Positions 18,029 through 27,583 of a stretch of DNA of 64,000 nucleotides are shown here, piece by piece. The translations under genes were made by a program, and so were the position numbers. Within the stretch, counting starts at the first letter, position 1, and each line of letters begins with the position of its first letter. Source of the DNA: Paramesorhizobium deserti (GTDB taxonomy: Bacteria > Pseudomonadota > Alphaproteobacteria > Rhizobiales > Rhizobiaceae); assembly GCF_001558695.1 (NCBI RefSeq), contig NZ_LNTU01000041.1, positions 62,001 through 126,000 on the forward strand, given 5' to 3'. Under the pieces are notes generated by a model. The model was given only the letters and a program-made list of their open reading frames with translations. It made no database searches and was not told where the DNA came from.

Positions 18029-18824
18029 ACAGCACGGGCGGGGTATTACCCCGTTTTCTTATGCGGATGATTTCACGCCGGCCCTGCTCGACCCGGAACG
18101 GGCGGCGCCTGCGGCTGTCCGCGGGCCAAACGGCAAGGCCGCGAAGAAGCGCTATGATGTTTATCGCAACAATGTGACGGTCAGCCTGATCGATGCGCTG
18201 GCGGCGGTGTTTCCGGCAACGCAGCGCATTACCGGCACGGATTTCTTCCGGGCGATGGCGCGGTTCCACGTGCGCGCCACGCCGCCGACGTCGCCGCTTC
18301 TGTTCGAGTACGGCCGTGATTTTCCGGATTTCATCGAAAACTACGAATATGCGCGTCAAATGCCTTGGCTGATGGATGTGGCGCGGATCGAACGGGCATG
18401 GCTCGACGCCTATCATGCCGCGGATGCCGAGCCGTTGCCGCCGGAATCGCTGGCAGCGGTTCCGGCGCCGCGTCTGGCCGATGCGGTTCTGACGCCGCAT
18501 CCCTCGACGCGGATCCTGCGCTCGCGATTTCCGGCGGTCAGCATTTTCGCGGCGAACCGGGGCGATGGTCCGGTCGGTCCCATTGACGCGGTGGAACCGG
18601 AGGATGCACTGGTCACTAGGCCTCATCTCGAGGTGATCATTAGGCGGCTGCCACCCGGTGGCGCGATCTTTCTGATGCATCTCATCGAGGGCGGATCGCT
18701 CGGCATGGCCGCCGCCGCCGCGCTCGAGGAGAGCCCGCAATTCGACCTCACTGCCAATATCGCCGGGATGGTTGGGGCAGGCGCATTCACAGCAATTGGA
18801 GGAGACGAAAATGATGGCCACTGA
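18015..18824 (+). CDS. bufC: BufC, DUF2063 partner of the MNIO enzyme
   Basis: The recognition partner of BufB, about 269 residues. The DUF2063 N-terminal domain starts near residue 15 ([29 protein letters not shown]) and is thought to bind the precursor peptide. The ATG at 18015 overlaps the end of bufB. The C-terminal end overlaps the DoxX gene by 14 bases. Tight overlaps along bufB-bufC-doxX point to a single operon. Confidence 0.9.
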   Translation: MRSAEQHGRGITPFSYADDFTPALLDPERAAPAAVRGPNGKAAKKRYDVYRNNVTVSLIDALAAVFPATQRITGTDFFRAMARFHVRATPPTSPLLFEYGRDFPDFIENYEYARQMPWLMDVARIERAWLDAYHAADAEPLPPESLAAVPAPRLADAVLTPHPSTRILRSRFPAVSIFAANRGDGPVGPIDAVEPEDALVTRPHLEVIIRRLPPGGAIFLMHLIEGGSLGMAAAAALEESPQFDLTANIAGMVGAGAFTAIGGDENDGH

Positions 18825-19305
18825 AGGGCAGTCTGCCGGCAACCGTGGCTGGCCCGGGCTTCTGGGACAGGCCGACGCCATTGTGCGTGCGATTGCCCCA
18901 CCGTCTCTGACACAGCTCGTCTTGCGCCTGGCGCTCGCCGTTCCCTTCTGGCGCTCCGGCATCAACAAATGGGACGGGTTTCTGCAACTGAACGATGTCG
19001 CGGTGCTTCTCTTCAGCAGCGAGTTCAAGCTGCATCTGCCGGGTGGTCCCTACGCCTTTCCTGCACCCGTCGCCATGGCATTCGCAGCAGGATCGGCGGA
19101 AATCCTGCTGCCCATTCTCCTCGTCTTCGGTCTCATGACACGATTTGCCGCACTGGGACTTCTGATCATGACCATCGTCGTTCAACTGACGGTGCCTTCC
19201 GGTTGGCCGCTTCACCTGACCTGGGCGGCAATGGCACTCGCCGTCATGGCGAGGGGTCCGGGCCGGATTTCGCTCGATCATCTGATCGGCAACCATGAAA
19301 AGTAG
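18811..19305 (+). CDS. DoxX-family membrane protein
   Basis: A four-helix inner-membrane protein of 164 residues. The family start is seen at LRLALAVPFWRSGINKWDGF and the helix-rich body at AGSAEILLPILLVFGLMTRF. The ATG at 18811 has GGAGGAGACGAAA before it. DoxX proteins are frequent last genes of bufferin operons; a redox or thiol-related role has been proposed for the family, but the function here is inferred from position only. Confidence 0.88.
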   Translation: MMATEGQSAGNRGWPGLLGQADAIVRAIAPPSLTQLVLRLALAVPFWRSGINKWDGFLQLNDVAVLLFSSEFKLHLPGGPYAFPAPVAMAFAAGSAEILLPILLVFGLMTRFAALGLLIMTIVVQLTVPSGWPLHLTWAAMALAVMARGPGRISLDHLIGNHEK

Positions 19306-19364
19306 TCGTGAACATCTGACGTTTGGTACCCGAGCCGAAATTCCGGTTTCGCCCAACCCGATCA

Positions 19365-19588
19365 TTTGCTGATGGCACCTGCAATTTTCCAGTGCTGATC
19401 GCTGCTCATGCCAAACCGGATGGACTGACGCTGGGGATCAATACGATGACGCACTTTATGAGCATGCTGACCAATCTGAAGGGGACGTTTGCCGCAGATG
19501 ATTTTTCGTGGATTGCGGCAACGCAGGAAGATCCCATTCTGTATTTCACACGTGCCGATTCCGACATCAAGACACTTGGCGTCCTCCT
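19365..19588 (+). pseudogene. Fragment of a TctC/Bug-type solute-binding protein
   Basis: The plus strand reads FPVLIAAHAKPDGLTLGINT, then MLTNLKG, DDFSWIAATQEDPILYFTR and SDIKTL. These are consecutive blocks of the tripartite tricarboxylate transporter receptor family. Neither the signal peptide nor the second lobe is present. The fragment stops abruptly at about 19588, where a truncated rsbQ copy begins on the opposite strand. Confidence 0.65.
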
Positions 19589-19589
19589 G

Positions 19590-20221
19590 CACTGTAGCAC
19601 GAGCGCCCGCGCCTCCAGGCCCGCCAGATCCTCCCGGTTGTCTGATATGAAGGTTGTGCGGACAAAATGTTTGGCGATCTCGGGATCGGTTCGGCAGAAG
19701 CTGTTGGTCAGCTCCTCGCCAAGCTCGGGCCTGTCAGGGTTGCCCATGATCGCCGGCGCCATCGCCGCGGACCAGCCCATATGATTGCTGTCGAGAAAAT
19801 CGAGCAATTCCTCGATCTGATCCGCGCTGAACCCGCCAATATAGCCGTCGTCGTCAATATAGCGCGGCGACGGGCCGATCAGTACGAGGTTTTCGAAAAG
19901 CTCCCGAGCTTTCTTGGCGGCCAGAATGCCGACCATGGCGCTGACCGAATGTCCCACGAAAACCCCGCCATTGATGTACAGCGCCTGCCCTAGCTCGACG
20001 ATATCGTCGGCATAGCCCGGCAGGTGGTTGTACCTGGCGGGAGAGAAAGCGGACAAATCCGATCCACCCGCACCGACGTTGTCAAACAGGACCGTCCGGA
20101 AGCTGTCCTCGAACGCAGGCGCGATGAAGCGTCACATATTCTGGTCGCAGCTGAAGCCATGGGCGAACATCATCGAGTGCGTGCCCGGGCCCGCGATCTT
20201 CACGTTATTGTGGATGAGCAC
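19590..20221 (-). pseudogene. RsbQ-like alpha/beta hydrolase, truncated with internal stop
   Basis: A paralogue of the intact RsbQ-like gene at 34047. It contains MMFAHGFSCDQNM, VGAGGSDLSAF, the nucleophile elbow VGHSVSAM and IGPSPRYIDDDGYIGGFSAD. Two lesions are visible: a TGA at 20132-20134 replaces the Trp codon in QNMWRF, and the protein is cut after RALVLQC, losing the catalytic His end. The cut coincides with the TctC fragment. The start is uncertain (GTG at 20221). It lies divergently from the HWE kinase gene. Confidence 0.75.
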
Positions 20222-20330
20222 CGACAGCAAGCATCCTCTGGACCTGACGATCCCCGATCGTTTTCATCCACTTAAGGCATCTGATGCGCATTGACGATGC
20301 CAGAGCTGACAACAAAGACGAGTCGATCAC

Positions 20331-20355
20331 GGAACAATTGGCTTGCGCGCGCGTT
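20331..20355 (+). promoter_or_regulatory. EcfG-type general-stress promoter upstream of the HWE kinase gene
   Basis: GGAAC and CGTT are separated by exactly 16 bases, a full match to the alphaproteobacterial EcfG consensus. The site lies about 100 bases upstream of the kinase ATG. The spacer end is very GC-rich, so chance cannot be excluded. Confidence 0.5.
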
Positions 20356-20458
20356 GCGTTGTTCATAATCGAAGATTCATCGGAATTTTTCGGTCGCCAG
20401 CGTTTCGTTATGCCTAGCCTCGCCGAAGAAGAAGCATCAGTTTGAACCAGGTGGGCAA

Positions 20459-22993
20459 ATGTCGAACGTCGAGGAATTTCCAAACGCCTCACGCAGGCTG
20501 ACTGAGTACGATGCCTTCGTCGCTGCCGCACCTACGTTGCTCGAAGCTATACCAGGTGCTGTCTACGTGTGCGATCACGACGGATGGCTTGTGCGTTTCA
20601 ATAAGGAAGCCTCGAAGCTATGGGGAAGGGTCCCGGCAGTTGACGGAGCGAAGGACCGCTTTTGCGGATCCCACCGCTTGTTCCGCCTGGACGGTACCCC
20701 GCTTTCCCCCGACGAATGCCCGATGGCCGAGGCCGTAAGGGCCGGCGTGGCGACACACAATGCTGAAGTCGTGATGGAACGGCCGGACGGCTCTCGAATC
20801 ATTGCCCTTGTGAACATCCGCCCCTTGCGGGACCATCGCGGCCAGATTCAGGGAGCCGTCAACTGCTTCCAGGACATTTCCGAGCGCAAGGCACTGGAAG
20901 GTGAAGTGCGAAGTAAAGCCGCGGACCTCGAAGATTTCTTCGAGAACAGCGCTATAGGTCTTCACATCGTGAGCGGTGAAGGCATTATCCTGCGGGCCAA
21001 CAAGGCAGAGCTCTCCTTGCTTGGCTATGACGCGGACGACTATGTCGGACGCCACATCGCGGAGTTCCACGCCGACGCCCCGGTTATCGGCGATATCCTG
21101 CACCGGCTCTCTTGCGGAGAGAGGCTTGATCGTTATCCCGCGCGATTGCGGGCTCGGGACGGTTCGATCAAGCATGTCTTGATTACCTCGAACAGCCGAT
21201 TCAGCGACGGAAAATTCGTTAATACGCGCTGCTTCACCACCGATGTTACAAGCGTTCATGAGGCTGAGACTGCGCGGCGCGAGAGCGAGGAGCGCTTGGC
21301 GGCTACCTATGAGGCCGCAACCATCGGGATCGCCGAAGCAGACGCGGAGGGCCGGCTGCTTCGCGTTAATGACGCCGTCTGCAAGATGTTGGGACGCTCT
21401 CGCGAAGAGCTCCTGAACATGACGTTCTTCGACTACACGCACGTGGATGACCGTCAGCACGATTCCGCGCTCTACGCGCAGCAGATCCGCGGTGAAATCA
21501 GCCATTACTCCATGCGCAAGCGCGCGGTGCGACCGGATGGAACACTTCGATACCTCGATGTTTCTGGGTCCTGCGTACGGGATGCCTCCGGCCAATTTCG
21601 CTATGGGGTCCGCGTGATCCAGGACGTGACAGAAGCCAAACGCATGGAGGATAAAATCCTTCGGAGCGAACGCCAGATGCGCGAGTTGCTCGAGGCACTG
21701 CCGGCGGCCGTCTACACGACCGACGCCGAGGGAAGGATCACCTTTTTCAACCAGGCTGCGGTCGACATGGCGGGACGGACACCGCGACCAGGAGACAAGT
21801 GGTGCGTCACTTGGCGCCTCTATAATGCGGACGGGACGCCGCTCCCCCACGACCAGTGCCCCATGGCTGTCGCGCTCAAGGAAAATCGACCTGTCCGAGG
21901 GATAGAGGCGGTCGCGGAGCGTCCGGATGGCACACGTGTCCCATTCATCCCCTATCCAACGCCGTTGCGCGATGCCGACGGCAGGCTAGTGGGCGCGATC
22001 AACATGCTGGTCGACGTGACAGAACAGAAAAAGGCCGAAGAGTATGCCGGGCGCCTTGCGGCGATCGTCGAGTTCTCCGACGACGCGATCGTCAGCAAGG
22101 ATGCGCAAGGCGTTATTCAGACCTGGAACGCAGGCGCGGAACGTCTGTTCGGATACGAAGCGGCGGAGGTCATAGGCAAGCCCGTCAACATTCTGATTCC
22201 GCCGGATCGCCAGGAGGAGGAGCCAGAGATCCTCGACCGCATCCGCCGGGGCGACCGTGTCGTTCCCTATGAGACCGTCCGCATGCGCAAGGACGGGAGC
22301 CTCATCGACGTCTCGCTGACGGTCTCGCCTCTCAAGGACGGCCGCGGCAAGGTGATCGGCGCCTCCAAGATTGCAAGGGATATTACCGCCAAGCGCCGCC
22401 ACGAGGAGCGTCGGCAGTTACTGGTCAACGAGCTGAACCATCGGGTGAAGAACACCCTGGCCATGGTTCAGTCTCTGGCCTCACAGTCTTTTCGCGGTGA
22501 GGCGCACAGCCCCGCGTTCCAACAGTTTGAAAGCAGGCTGATTGCTTTGTCGCGCGCCCACGACGTCCTGACCCGCGAGGATTGGGAAGGCATCCAGCTC
22601 GACGAACTGATCGTCCACACGATCGCGCCAATTTGTGTCCGACCTGAGGAGCGCGTTCGGGTTTCGGGGCCTGTCTTGCGTCTCAGGCCGAAACTCGCGC
22701 TCTCACTGTCGATGGCATTTCACGAACTTTGTACAAACGCGGCCAAATACGGCGCCCTGTCAAACGACACCGGCTGCATCGAGATTGATTGGCAAGCCGT
22801 CGGGGCTGACGGGACGCGTCGTCTCCAATTGCGCTGGGAGGAATTTGGTGGGCCGGAAGTCCAGTTGCCGACGCGGAAAGGTTTCGGCAGCCGCCTTCTC
22901 GAGCGTGCGCTTCATCGTGAGTTCGATGCGCAGGTGGCGCTCTCATTCGCGCCCAGCGGGGTGGTGTGTGAAATCGCGATGCCGTTGACATGA
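20459..22993 (+). CDS. Multi-PAS HWE-family sensor histidine kinase
   Basis: A soluble sensor kinase of 844 residues. About five PAS/PAC modules occupy residues 25-645 (for example LEAIPGAVYVCDHDGWLVRF and AAIVEFSDDAIVSKDAQGVI). The kinase core is of the HWE/HisKA_2 type: the H-box ELNHRVKNTLAMVQSLASQS has its His near residue 661, followed by FHELCTNAAKYGALS and the WEE motif (LRWEEFGG). No membrane segment is seen. The next gene is a lone receiver, its likely target. HWE kinases often feed the general stress response, which fits the EcfG-like promoter upstream. Confidence 0.92.
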   Translation: MSNVEEFPNASRRLTEYDAFVAAAPTLLEAIPGAVYVCDHDGWLVRFNKEASKLWGRVPAVDGAKDRFCGSHRLFRLDGTPLSPDECPMAEAVRAGVATHNAEVVMERPDGSRIIALVNIRPLRDHRGQIQGAVNCFQDISERKALEGEVRSKAADLEDFFENSAIGLHIVSGEGIILRANKAELSLLGYDADDYVGRHIAEFHADAPVIGDILHRLSCGERLDRYPARLRARDGSIKHVLITSNSRFSDGKFVNTRCFTTDVTSVHEAETARRESEERLAATYEAATIGIAEADAEGRLLRVNDAVCKMLGRSREELLNMTFFDYTHVDDRQHDSALYAQQIRGEISHYSMRKRAVRPDGTLRYLDVSGSCVRDASGQFRYGVRVIQDVTEAKRMEDKILRSERQMRELLEALPAAVYTTDAEGRITFFNQAAVDMAGRTPRPGDKWCVTWRLYNADGTPLPHDQCPMAVALKENRPVRGIEAVAERPDGTRVPFIPYPTPLRDADGRLVGAINMLVDVTEQKKAEEYAGRLAAIVEFSDDAIVSKDAQGVIQTWNAGAERLFGYEAAEVIGKPVNILIPPDRQEEEPEILDRIRRGDRVVPYETVRMRKDGSLIDVSLTVSPLKDGRGKVIGASKIARDITAKRRHEERRQLLVNELNHRVKNTLAMVQSLASQSFRGEAHSPAFQQFESRLIALSRAHDVLTREDWEGIQLDELIVHTIAPICVRPEERVRVSGPVLRLRPKLALSLSMAFHELCTNAAKYGALSNDTGCIEIDWQAVGADGTRRLQLRWEEFGGPEVQLPTRKGFGSRLLERALHREFDAQVALSFAPSGVVCEIAMPLT

Positions 22994-23032
22994 TTGCTTT
23001 TGCCATATCGTTTGCTTGAAGGGGTCGAAGGG

Positions 23033-23398
23033 ATGAGCCATTCGGAAAAGAAACTTCGCGTGCTTGTGGTCGAGGATGAGGCGCTCGTCGCCATGTTCGT
23101 CGAAGACATGCTGATGGACATCGGCCATGAGGTTGGCGCTGTCGTATCACGGATGCAGGAGGCGCTTGACGCTGCAAGGACGGGCACATTCGACCTGGCG
23201 ATTATCGACGTCAATCTGGACGGAAAGCCGAGTTATCCGGTTGCAGAATTACTGAAGGAGCGTGGCATTCCGTTCGTGTTCGCGACGGGCTATGGCGCCA
23301 GCGGTCTGGATTCAAAGTTTGCTGGCACCCCCGTTCTCGCCAAACCATTTGCAATGGTGGATCTACAGAAGTTGTTGCGGCAGATCATCAGAAGATGA
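23033..23398 (+). CDS. Single-domain response regulator
   Basis: A stand-alone receiver of 121 residues. The acidic pair EDE near residue 14, phospho-acceptor Asp59 (LAIIDVNLDG), Thr85 (FATGYG) and Lys104 (VLAKPF) are intact. The ATG at 23033 is preceded by GAAGGGG-type sequence. It lies about 40 bases after the HWE kinase gene on the same strand and is the presumed phosphate acceptor. FATGYG-type receivers often pair with HWE kinases. Confidence 0.88.
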   Translation: MSHSEKKLRVLVVEDEALVAMFVEDMLMDIGHEVGAVVSRMQEALDAARTGTFDLAIIDVNLDGKPSYPVAELLKERGIPFVFATGYGASGLDSKFAGTPVLAKPFAMVDLQKLLRQIIRR

Positions 23399-23461
23399 AC
23401 CGTTCATCGACGCGAGTACGTGATGATTTTCACTGCAGGTTGGCTTTGAACCGCGCCGGGT

Positions 23462-24233
23462 TTGCCGGAGGCTATTTCGTTTAAGTTATGCGGCCATGGC
23501 TGGTTCATCCAGCATGGCGTAGTACTGCTCTTCGGCTTCCCCGCCGCTCCCGTTGTTGACGGCCGGCTACGCCACGGCGGCCGTGTCGACATGACACGAA
23601 CAGCCTTGGAGGGTCTTGGCAGGAGCCTCTCGGTAACGGACGAAGTGGTGATCGAGGCGGCGGGCAACTGCATGGCGGTGTCTCGTGTCCTGTCGCCTTT
23701 TGTGCGCAGAGTGGCGATTGCCAATCCGCTGCAGGTCAAGGCGATCGCACAGGCCCATGTAAAGACCGACAAGATCGATGCGGGCACTTTGCCGAGCTTG
23801 CATGCCGCGGGTTATTTGCGGGAGATCTGGACGCCGGACGCAGCTACCGAGCGGATGCGGGCCTCGTGGCGCGGCGCTACCAGGTTGTTCGGCATCTGAC
23901 ACGGATCAAGAGGTCCATTCCATCCTGCATGCCCATTTGATCCCGACGTGCCCGCATGCCGATCTGTTCAACAACCGGGGGCGGGACTGGCTCAAGCGCC
24001 AGCCTCTGCACGCGGATGAGCAGATTGCAATCGAGAGGCATATACGTGAACTCGACCGGCTTGGCGAAGACCTTGCAATCCTCGACCGACAGATCGCCGA
24101 AGGGACGACGGATGATCCGGCGGTCAGGCGTCTGCTCACGATCCCCGGGATCAACCTTACCGTAGCGACCGGGCTGATGGCTGCCATCGGTGACATTGGC
24201 TTCGTTCAATCCCCACAGGCTCAGTCCCAATGA
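23462..24233 (+). mobile_element. IS110-family transposase relic
   Basis: The translation follows an IS110-type DEDD transposase through three frames. The first part is VVLLFGFPAAPVVDGRLRHG to VKTDKIDAG; a shifted frame gives GLVARRYQVVRHLTRIK; a third gives VHSILHAHLIP to AVRRLLTIPGINLTVATGLM. The C-terminal Transposase_20 domain is lost after GDIG. At least two frameshifts and the truncation make it inactive. Its 3' end lies in a 22-bp sequence that recurs at 27407. Confidence 0.82.
24198..24219. repeat. 22-bp direct repeat, left copy
   Basis: This 22-base sequence (GGCTTCGTTCAATC then CCCACAGG) is repeated exactly and in the same orientation at 27407-27428. The flanking bases differ on both sides. 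The two copies bracket the DUF892-catalase block and an integrase fragment, as expected for recombination or attachment sites, although the left copy is also part of the IS110 relic. Confidence 0.6.
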
Positions 24234-24248
24234 TTTTTTCGAAGCCGT

Positions 24249-24273
24249 GGAACGATCATGCCTTTCGAAGGTT
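24249..24273 (+). promoter_or_regulatory. Possible EcfG-type promoter of the DUF892 gene
   Basis: GGAAC is followed after 16 bases by GGTT, one mismatch from CGTT. It lies about 40 bases upstream of the DUF892 ATG, a sensible distance. Weak evidence on its own; supported by similar sites before other stress genes in the window. Confidence 0.35.
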
Positions 24274-24312
24274 TTCTGTCCATCCCTCTCGAAATTCTGA
24301 TCGGAGTCACAA

Positions 24313-24819
24313 ATGCCCGCTGAAAAGACACTCAACGACCTTTTCTTCGATACGCTCAAGGACATCTACTTCGCCGAAAAGCAGGTTCTGAAAGCTCTGC
24401 CGAAGATGGCGCGTGCTGCCCAGTCGGAAGAGGGTAAAGCCGGCTTCCTGCAGCACCGCGAAGAGACTCAGGGCCAAATCGAGCGTCTGGAACAAGTGTT
24501 CGAACTGCTTGGCAAGCCGGCCCGCGGCAAGACCTGCGAAGCCATTCAGGGGATCATCGCCGAGGGCGAGGAAATTATGGAGGACTACAAGGGCACGGCC
24601 GCACTCGATGCTGGCCTGATCTCATCGGCGCAGGCGGTCGAACACTATGAGATCGCCCGTTATGGTACGCTCAAGGCCTGGGCCAAACAGCTTGGCCTGA
24701 AGGACGCTATCCCGCTTCTCGATGCCAATCTCCAGGAGGAGATCGCCACAGATCAGAAGTTGACGGCACTCGGCGAAGCCTTGGCAAATGCAAAGGGAAC
24801 CCAGAAGAAAGCCAGCTAA
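24313..24819 (+). CDS. DUF892 (YciE/YciF) ferritin-like protein
   Basis: A four-helix ferritin-like protein of 168 residues. It begins LNDLFFDTLKDIYFAEKQVL and contains the carboxylate/His positions EETQGQIERL, AQAVEHYEIARYG and LDANLQEEIATDQKL expected of the family. Members are induced by stress and are often encoded beside catalases, as here. A metal centre is inferred from the conserved Glu/His pattern; the biochemical role is not established. A strong terminator follows the gene. Confidence 0.92.
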   Translation: MPAEKTLNDLFFDTLKDIYFAEKQVLKALPKMARAAQSEEGKAGFLQHREETQGQIERLEQVFELLGKPARGKTCEAIQGIIAEGEEIMEDYKGTAALDAGLISSAQAVEHYEIARYGTLKAWAKQLGLKDAIPLLDANLQEEIATDQKLTALGEALANAKGTQKKAS

Positions 24820-24831
24820 CGGGTCAAGCCA

Positions 24832-24866
24832 AATCAGGCCGCCTTCCAGGGCGGCCTGATTGTCTT
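24832..24866 (+). terminator. Intrinsic terminator after the DUF892 gene
   Basis: The arms AATCAGGCCGCC and GGCGGCCTGATT form a perfect 12-bp stem around a 6-base loop, followed by GTCTTT. It separates the DUF892 gene from the catalase gene, which then needs its own promoter or readthrough. Confidence 0.8.
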
Positions 24867-24912
24867 TGAACGCATTGGCGCCTTCCGGACAGCCCGACCG
24901 AGGAACATCATC

Positions 24913-26703
24913 ATGACCAAGATAGCCCCCGCCAAGTCACAGGACGGCAAAAACGTCAGCGCCACCATCCACGACATGAAACTGCGACGGGGGGCCGGCG
25001 GCGAACTTCACCAGATTGCTGAAGGCGATGCGCCTGTGCTGACGACCGCCCAAGGCGGACCGGTCGCGGACGATCAGAACTCGCTACGGATCGGCTTGCG
25101 CGGGCCGCTCGTCATGGACGACTTCCACTTCCGTGAGAAGATCTTTCACTTCGACCACGAGCGCATTCCCGAACGGGTAGTTCATGCGCGCGGGTATGCC
25201 GCCCACGGCTTCTTTGAAACCTATGAATCGCTCGCCGCTTATACCAAGGCCGACCTTTTCCAGCGCCCTGGCGAACGCACGCCGGCCTTCGTGCGGTTCT
25301 CGACCGTCGCTGGCAACAAGGGGTCGGCAGACCTTGCCCGCGACGTGCGAGGCTTTGCGGTCAAGCTCTACACGCAGGAGGGGAACTGGGATCTCGTCGG
25401 CAATAATATCCCAGTCTTCTTCATCCAGGACGCCATCAAGTTTCCCGATCTGATCCATGCCGCGAAACAGGAGCCCGACCGGGCCTTTCCGCAGGCGCAG
25501 ACCGCCCACGACACTTTCTGGGATTTCATCAGCCTGACGCCCGAAAGCATGAACATGGTCATGTGGATCATGTCCGACCGGACCATCCCTCGTTCGTTCC
25601 GTTTCATGGAGGGGTTCGGCGTTCACACGTTCCGGTTCGTCAACGCCAAGGACGAGTCCACCTTTGTGAAGTTCCACTGGAAGCCGAAGCTCGGTCTCCA
25701 GTCCGTCGCCTGGAACGAGGCCGTTAAGATCAATGGTGCCGACCCGGATTTCCATCGCCGCGATCTGTGGCAGGCGATCCAGTCCGGCAACTTCCCGGAA
25801 TGGGAGTTGCAGGTGCAGCTTTTCGACCAGGATTTTGCTGACAGTTTCGATTTCGACGTGCTCGACCCCACGAAGATCATTCCCGAGGAAATCCTGACGC
25901 CCGAACCGGTCGGGCGCCTCGTGCTCGACCGGATGCCGGACAATTTTTTCGCCGAGACCGAGCAGGTCGCCTTCATGACGCAGAACGTGCCGCCGGGCAT
26001 CGACTTCAGCAACGACCCGCTGCTGCAGGGCCGCAACTTCTCCTATCTCGACACCCAATTGAAACGTCTCGGCGGACCGAACTTCACGCACCTTCCGATC
26101 AATGCGCCGAAGTGTCCTTTCGCGCATTTCCAGCAGGACGGCCACATGTCGATGCGCAATCCCGTCGGCCGGGTCAATTACCAGCCGAATTCCTTCGGTG
26201 AAGGCCCGCGTGAATCGCCAACCCGCGGCTATCGCCATTTCCCCGCCGAAGAGCAGGGAACCAAGGCGCGCTTGCGGCCGGAGAGCTTTGCCGACCACTA
26301 CAGCCAAGCCCGGCAGTTCTACGTCAGCCAGACGCCGCCAGAGCAGCGCCACATTCAGGCTGCGCTGACCTTCGAGCTCAGCAAGGTTGAGACGCCAGCG
26401 ATTCGCGAGCGAATGGTATCCCACCTCCGCAACATCGACGAGACGCTGGCAACCACGGTCGCCCACAAGCTCGGTCTCCAGTCGATGCCCAATCCGGCCC
26501 CTGCCGCCGTGCCACCGCGTCAGGATATGGAGCCCTCGCCGGCACTCAGCATCGTCGAGCGCGGTCCGAAACGTTTTGAGGGCCGAAAGCTTGACCGATG
26601 GCGTAGACGCCAAGTTGCTGAAGGGTCTTATGACCGCTATCGAGAAGGAAAAAGCAGTCTGCGAGTTGATCGCGCCCAAGGTTGGCGGCGTCACCGCCTC
26701 TGA
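24913..26703 (+). CDS. katE: Large-subunit catalase (KatE type), C-terminal domain frameshifted
   Basis: Heme catalase of the large-subunit clade; it degrades hydrogen peroxide. The core is intact: active-site His in [13 protein letters not shown], Asn in [20 protein letters not shown], and the heme-ligand Tyr in [16 protein letters not shown]. After [14 protein letters not shown], near nucleotide 26588, the frame shifts and ends with an arginine-rich tail that has no homology. The true C-terminal flavodoxin-like domain continues in another frame to 27037. Comparison with the expected GRKVxVLLTDGVDA suggests loss of about 11 bases. Small-subunit catalases work without this domain, so activity is possible. 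There is no signal peptide. Confidence 0.9.
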   Translation: MTKIAPAKSQDGKNVSATIHDMKLRRGAGGELHQIAEGDAPVLTTAQGGPVADDQNSLRIGLRGPLVMDDFHFREKIFHFDHERIPERVVHARGYAAHGFFETYESLAAYTKADLFQRPGERTPAFVRFSTVAGNKGSADLARDVRGFAVKLYTQEGNWDLVGNNIPVFFIQDAIKFPDLIHAAKQEPDRAFPQAQTAHDTFWDFISLTPESMNMVMWIMSDRTIPRSFRFMEGFGVHTFRFVNAKDESTFVKFHWKPKLGLQSVAWNEAVKINGADPDFHRRDLWQAIQSGNFPEWELQVQLFDQDFADSFDFDVLDPTKIIPEEILTPEPVGRLVLDRMPDNFFAETEQVAFMTQNVPPGIDFSNDPLLQGRNFSYLDTQLKRLGGPNFTHLPINAPKCPFAHFQQDGHMSMRNPVGRVNYQPNSFGEGPRESPTRGYRHFPAEEQGTKARLRPESFADHYSQARQFYVSQTPPEQRHIQAALTFELSKVETPAIRERMVSHLRNIDETLATTVAHKLGLQSMPNPAPAAVPPRQDMEPSPALSIVERGPKRFEGRKLDRWRRRQVAEGSYDRYREGKSSLRVDRAQGWRRHRL

Positions 26704-27037
26704 TAGAACGTGGATCGCGGCGCAATATATGATCGACGGTGGACCGTCCGTACTGTTCGACGCCGTCGCGCTACTGACTTCCGCCGATGCAATCGACGAC
26801 CTGGTGAAGGAAGCGATGGCGCGCGACTTTGTGGCGGACGCCTTCCAGCACTGCAAGTTCATCGGCTACGACAATTCGTCAACGCCATTGCTGGAGAAGG
26901 CAGGCATCGCCGACGCTCTCGACGAAGGCGTCCTCGCTCTAGCTGGCGAAGGCGGCCTTTCCGGTTTCATAGCAGAGCTCGGCAAGTTGCGTGTCTGGGG
27001 GCGCGAACCATCGGTGAAGTTCGGCACGGCTTCGTAG
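26589..27037 (+). pseudogene. Detached C-terminal flavodoxin-like domain of the catalase
   Basis: In the shifted frame the sequence resumes [45 protein letters not shown] and MARDFVADAFQHCKFIGYD, the GATase1-like C-terminal domain of large-subunit catalases. It ends at a normal stop. It has no start codon context of its own, so it is the severed 3' part of the katE gene. Confidence 0.85.
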
Positions 27038-27040
27038 CCT

Positions 27041-27310
27041 TTAGTACGGTTTTAGTAAGAGGACGTGTCCGCACTGAAGAAGAACCGCAGCCCACACCGT
27101 CTGGTTCAGCGCCGGCCACGATATCCCGATCGAGACCAGATGCACCTGAAAGGCGCGAACGTCTTTCAGCCCAAGCCGGTCCAGGGACCGGCCAAAGTAG
27201 CGCGAAAACTTCGCCACGGCGTGCACATAGGATCGTTGCGTGGCCGGCGACAGATTACGGATCGTCATGTCCTCGATCATGCGCCGGCGAAGTGGGCTCA
27301 TCTCGGCCAT
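27041..27310 (-). pseudogene. N-terminal fragment of a tyrosine recombinase
   Basis: From the ATG at 27310 the minus strand reads MAEMSPLRRRMIEDMTIRNL, then LSPATQRSYVHAVAKFSRYF and VRAFQVHLVSIGISWPALNQ. This is the SAM-like core-binding domain of site-specific integrases carried by many mobile elements. The catalytic domain with Arg, His and Tyr is absent; the frame runs out after about 90 residues. It lies just inside the right 22-bp repeat. Confidence 0.8.
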
Positions 27311-27406
27311 CTCATTGCTCCTGTTCTCAAGATTGCGCTTCAACAGCCGCAATCCTTCAAAACAGAAGCGTCGCCCGCAAACCGGGCCGCCAAATGCCGC
27401 GTTAGC

Positions 27407-27428
27407 GGCTTCGTTCAATCCCCACAGG
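27407..27428. repeat. 22-bp direct repeat, right copy
   Basis: Identical in sequence and orientation to 24198-24219. It lies beside the integrase fragment and before the decayed methyltransferase gene. The distance between the two copies is about 3.2 kb. Confidence 0.6.
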
Positions 27429-27583
27429 TCCGCGCAGGTCTTGCGGGCAGGGTTGCCACGAAATGCGGCGGTGCTCGCGCTGGGTCCTGGCTTCGCCGCA
27501 AGCTGCGTAACCCTTGCGAGAGCGACGTGACCGCCTCCAGCCTGATCCTCGCTTTCATAACAGCGTAGCGGCTGATCGAGCTG

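Noticed and set aside
25084-26862. A 592-codon open frame on the minus strand opposite the catalase gene
   Set aside because: It is complementary to a clear catalase, has no family motif, and such mirror frames are common in GC-rich DNA.
24198-27428. The 22-bp repeats as the start of a CRISPR array
   Set aside because: There are only two copies 3.2 kb apart with genes between them.
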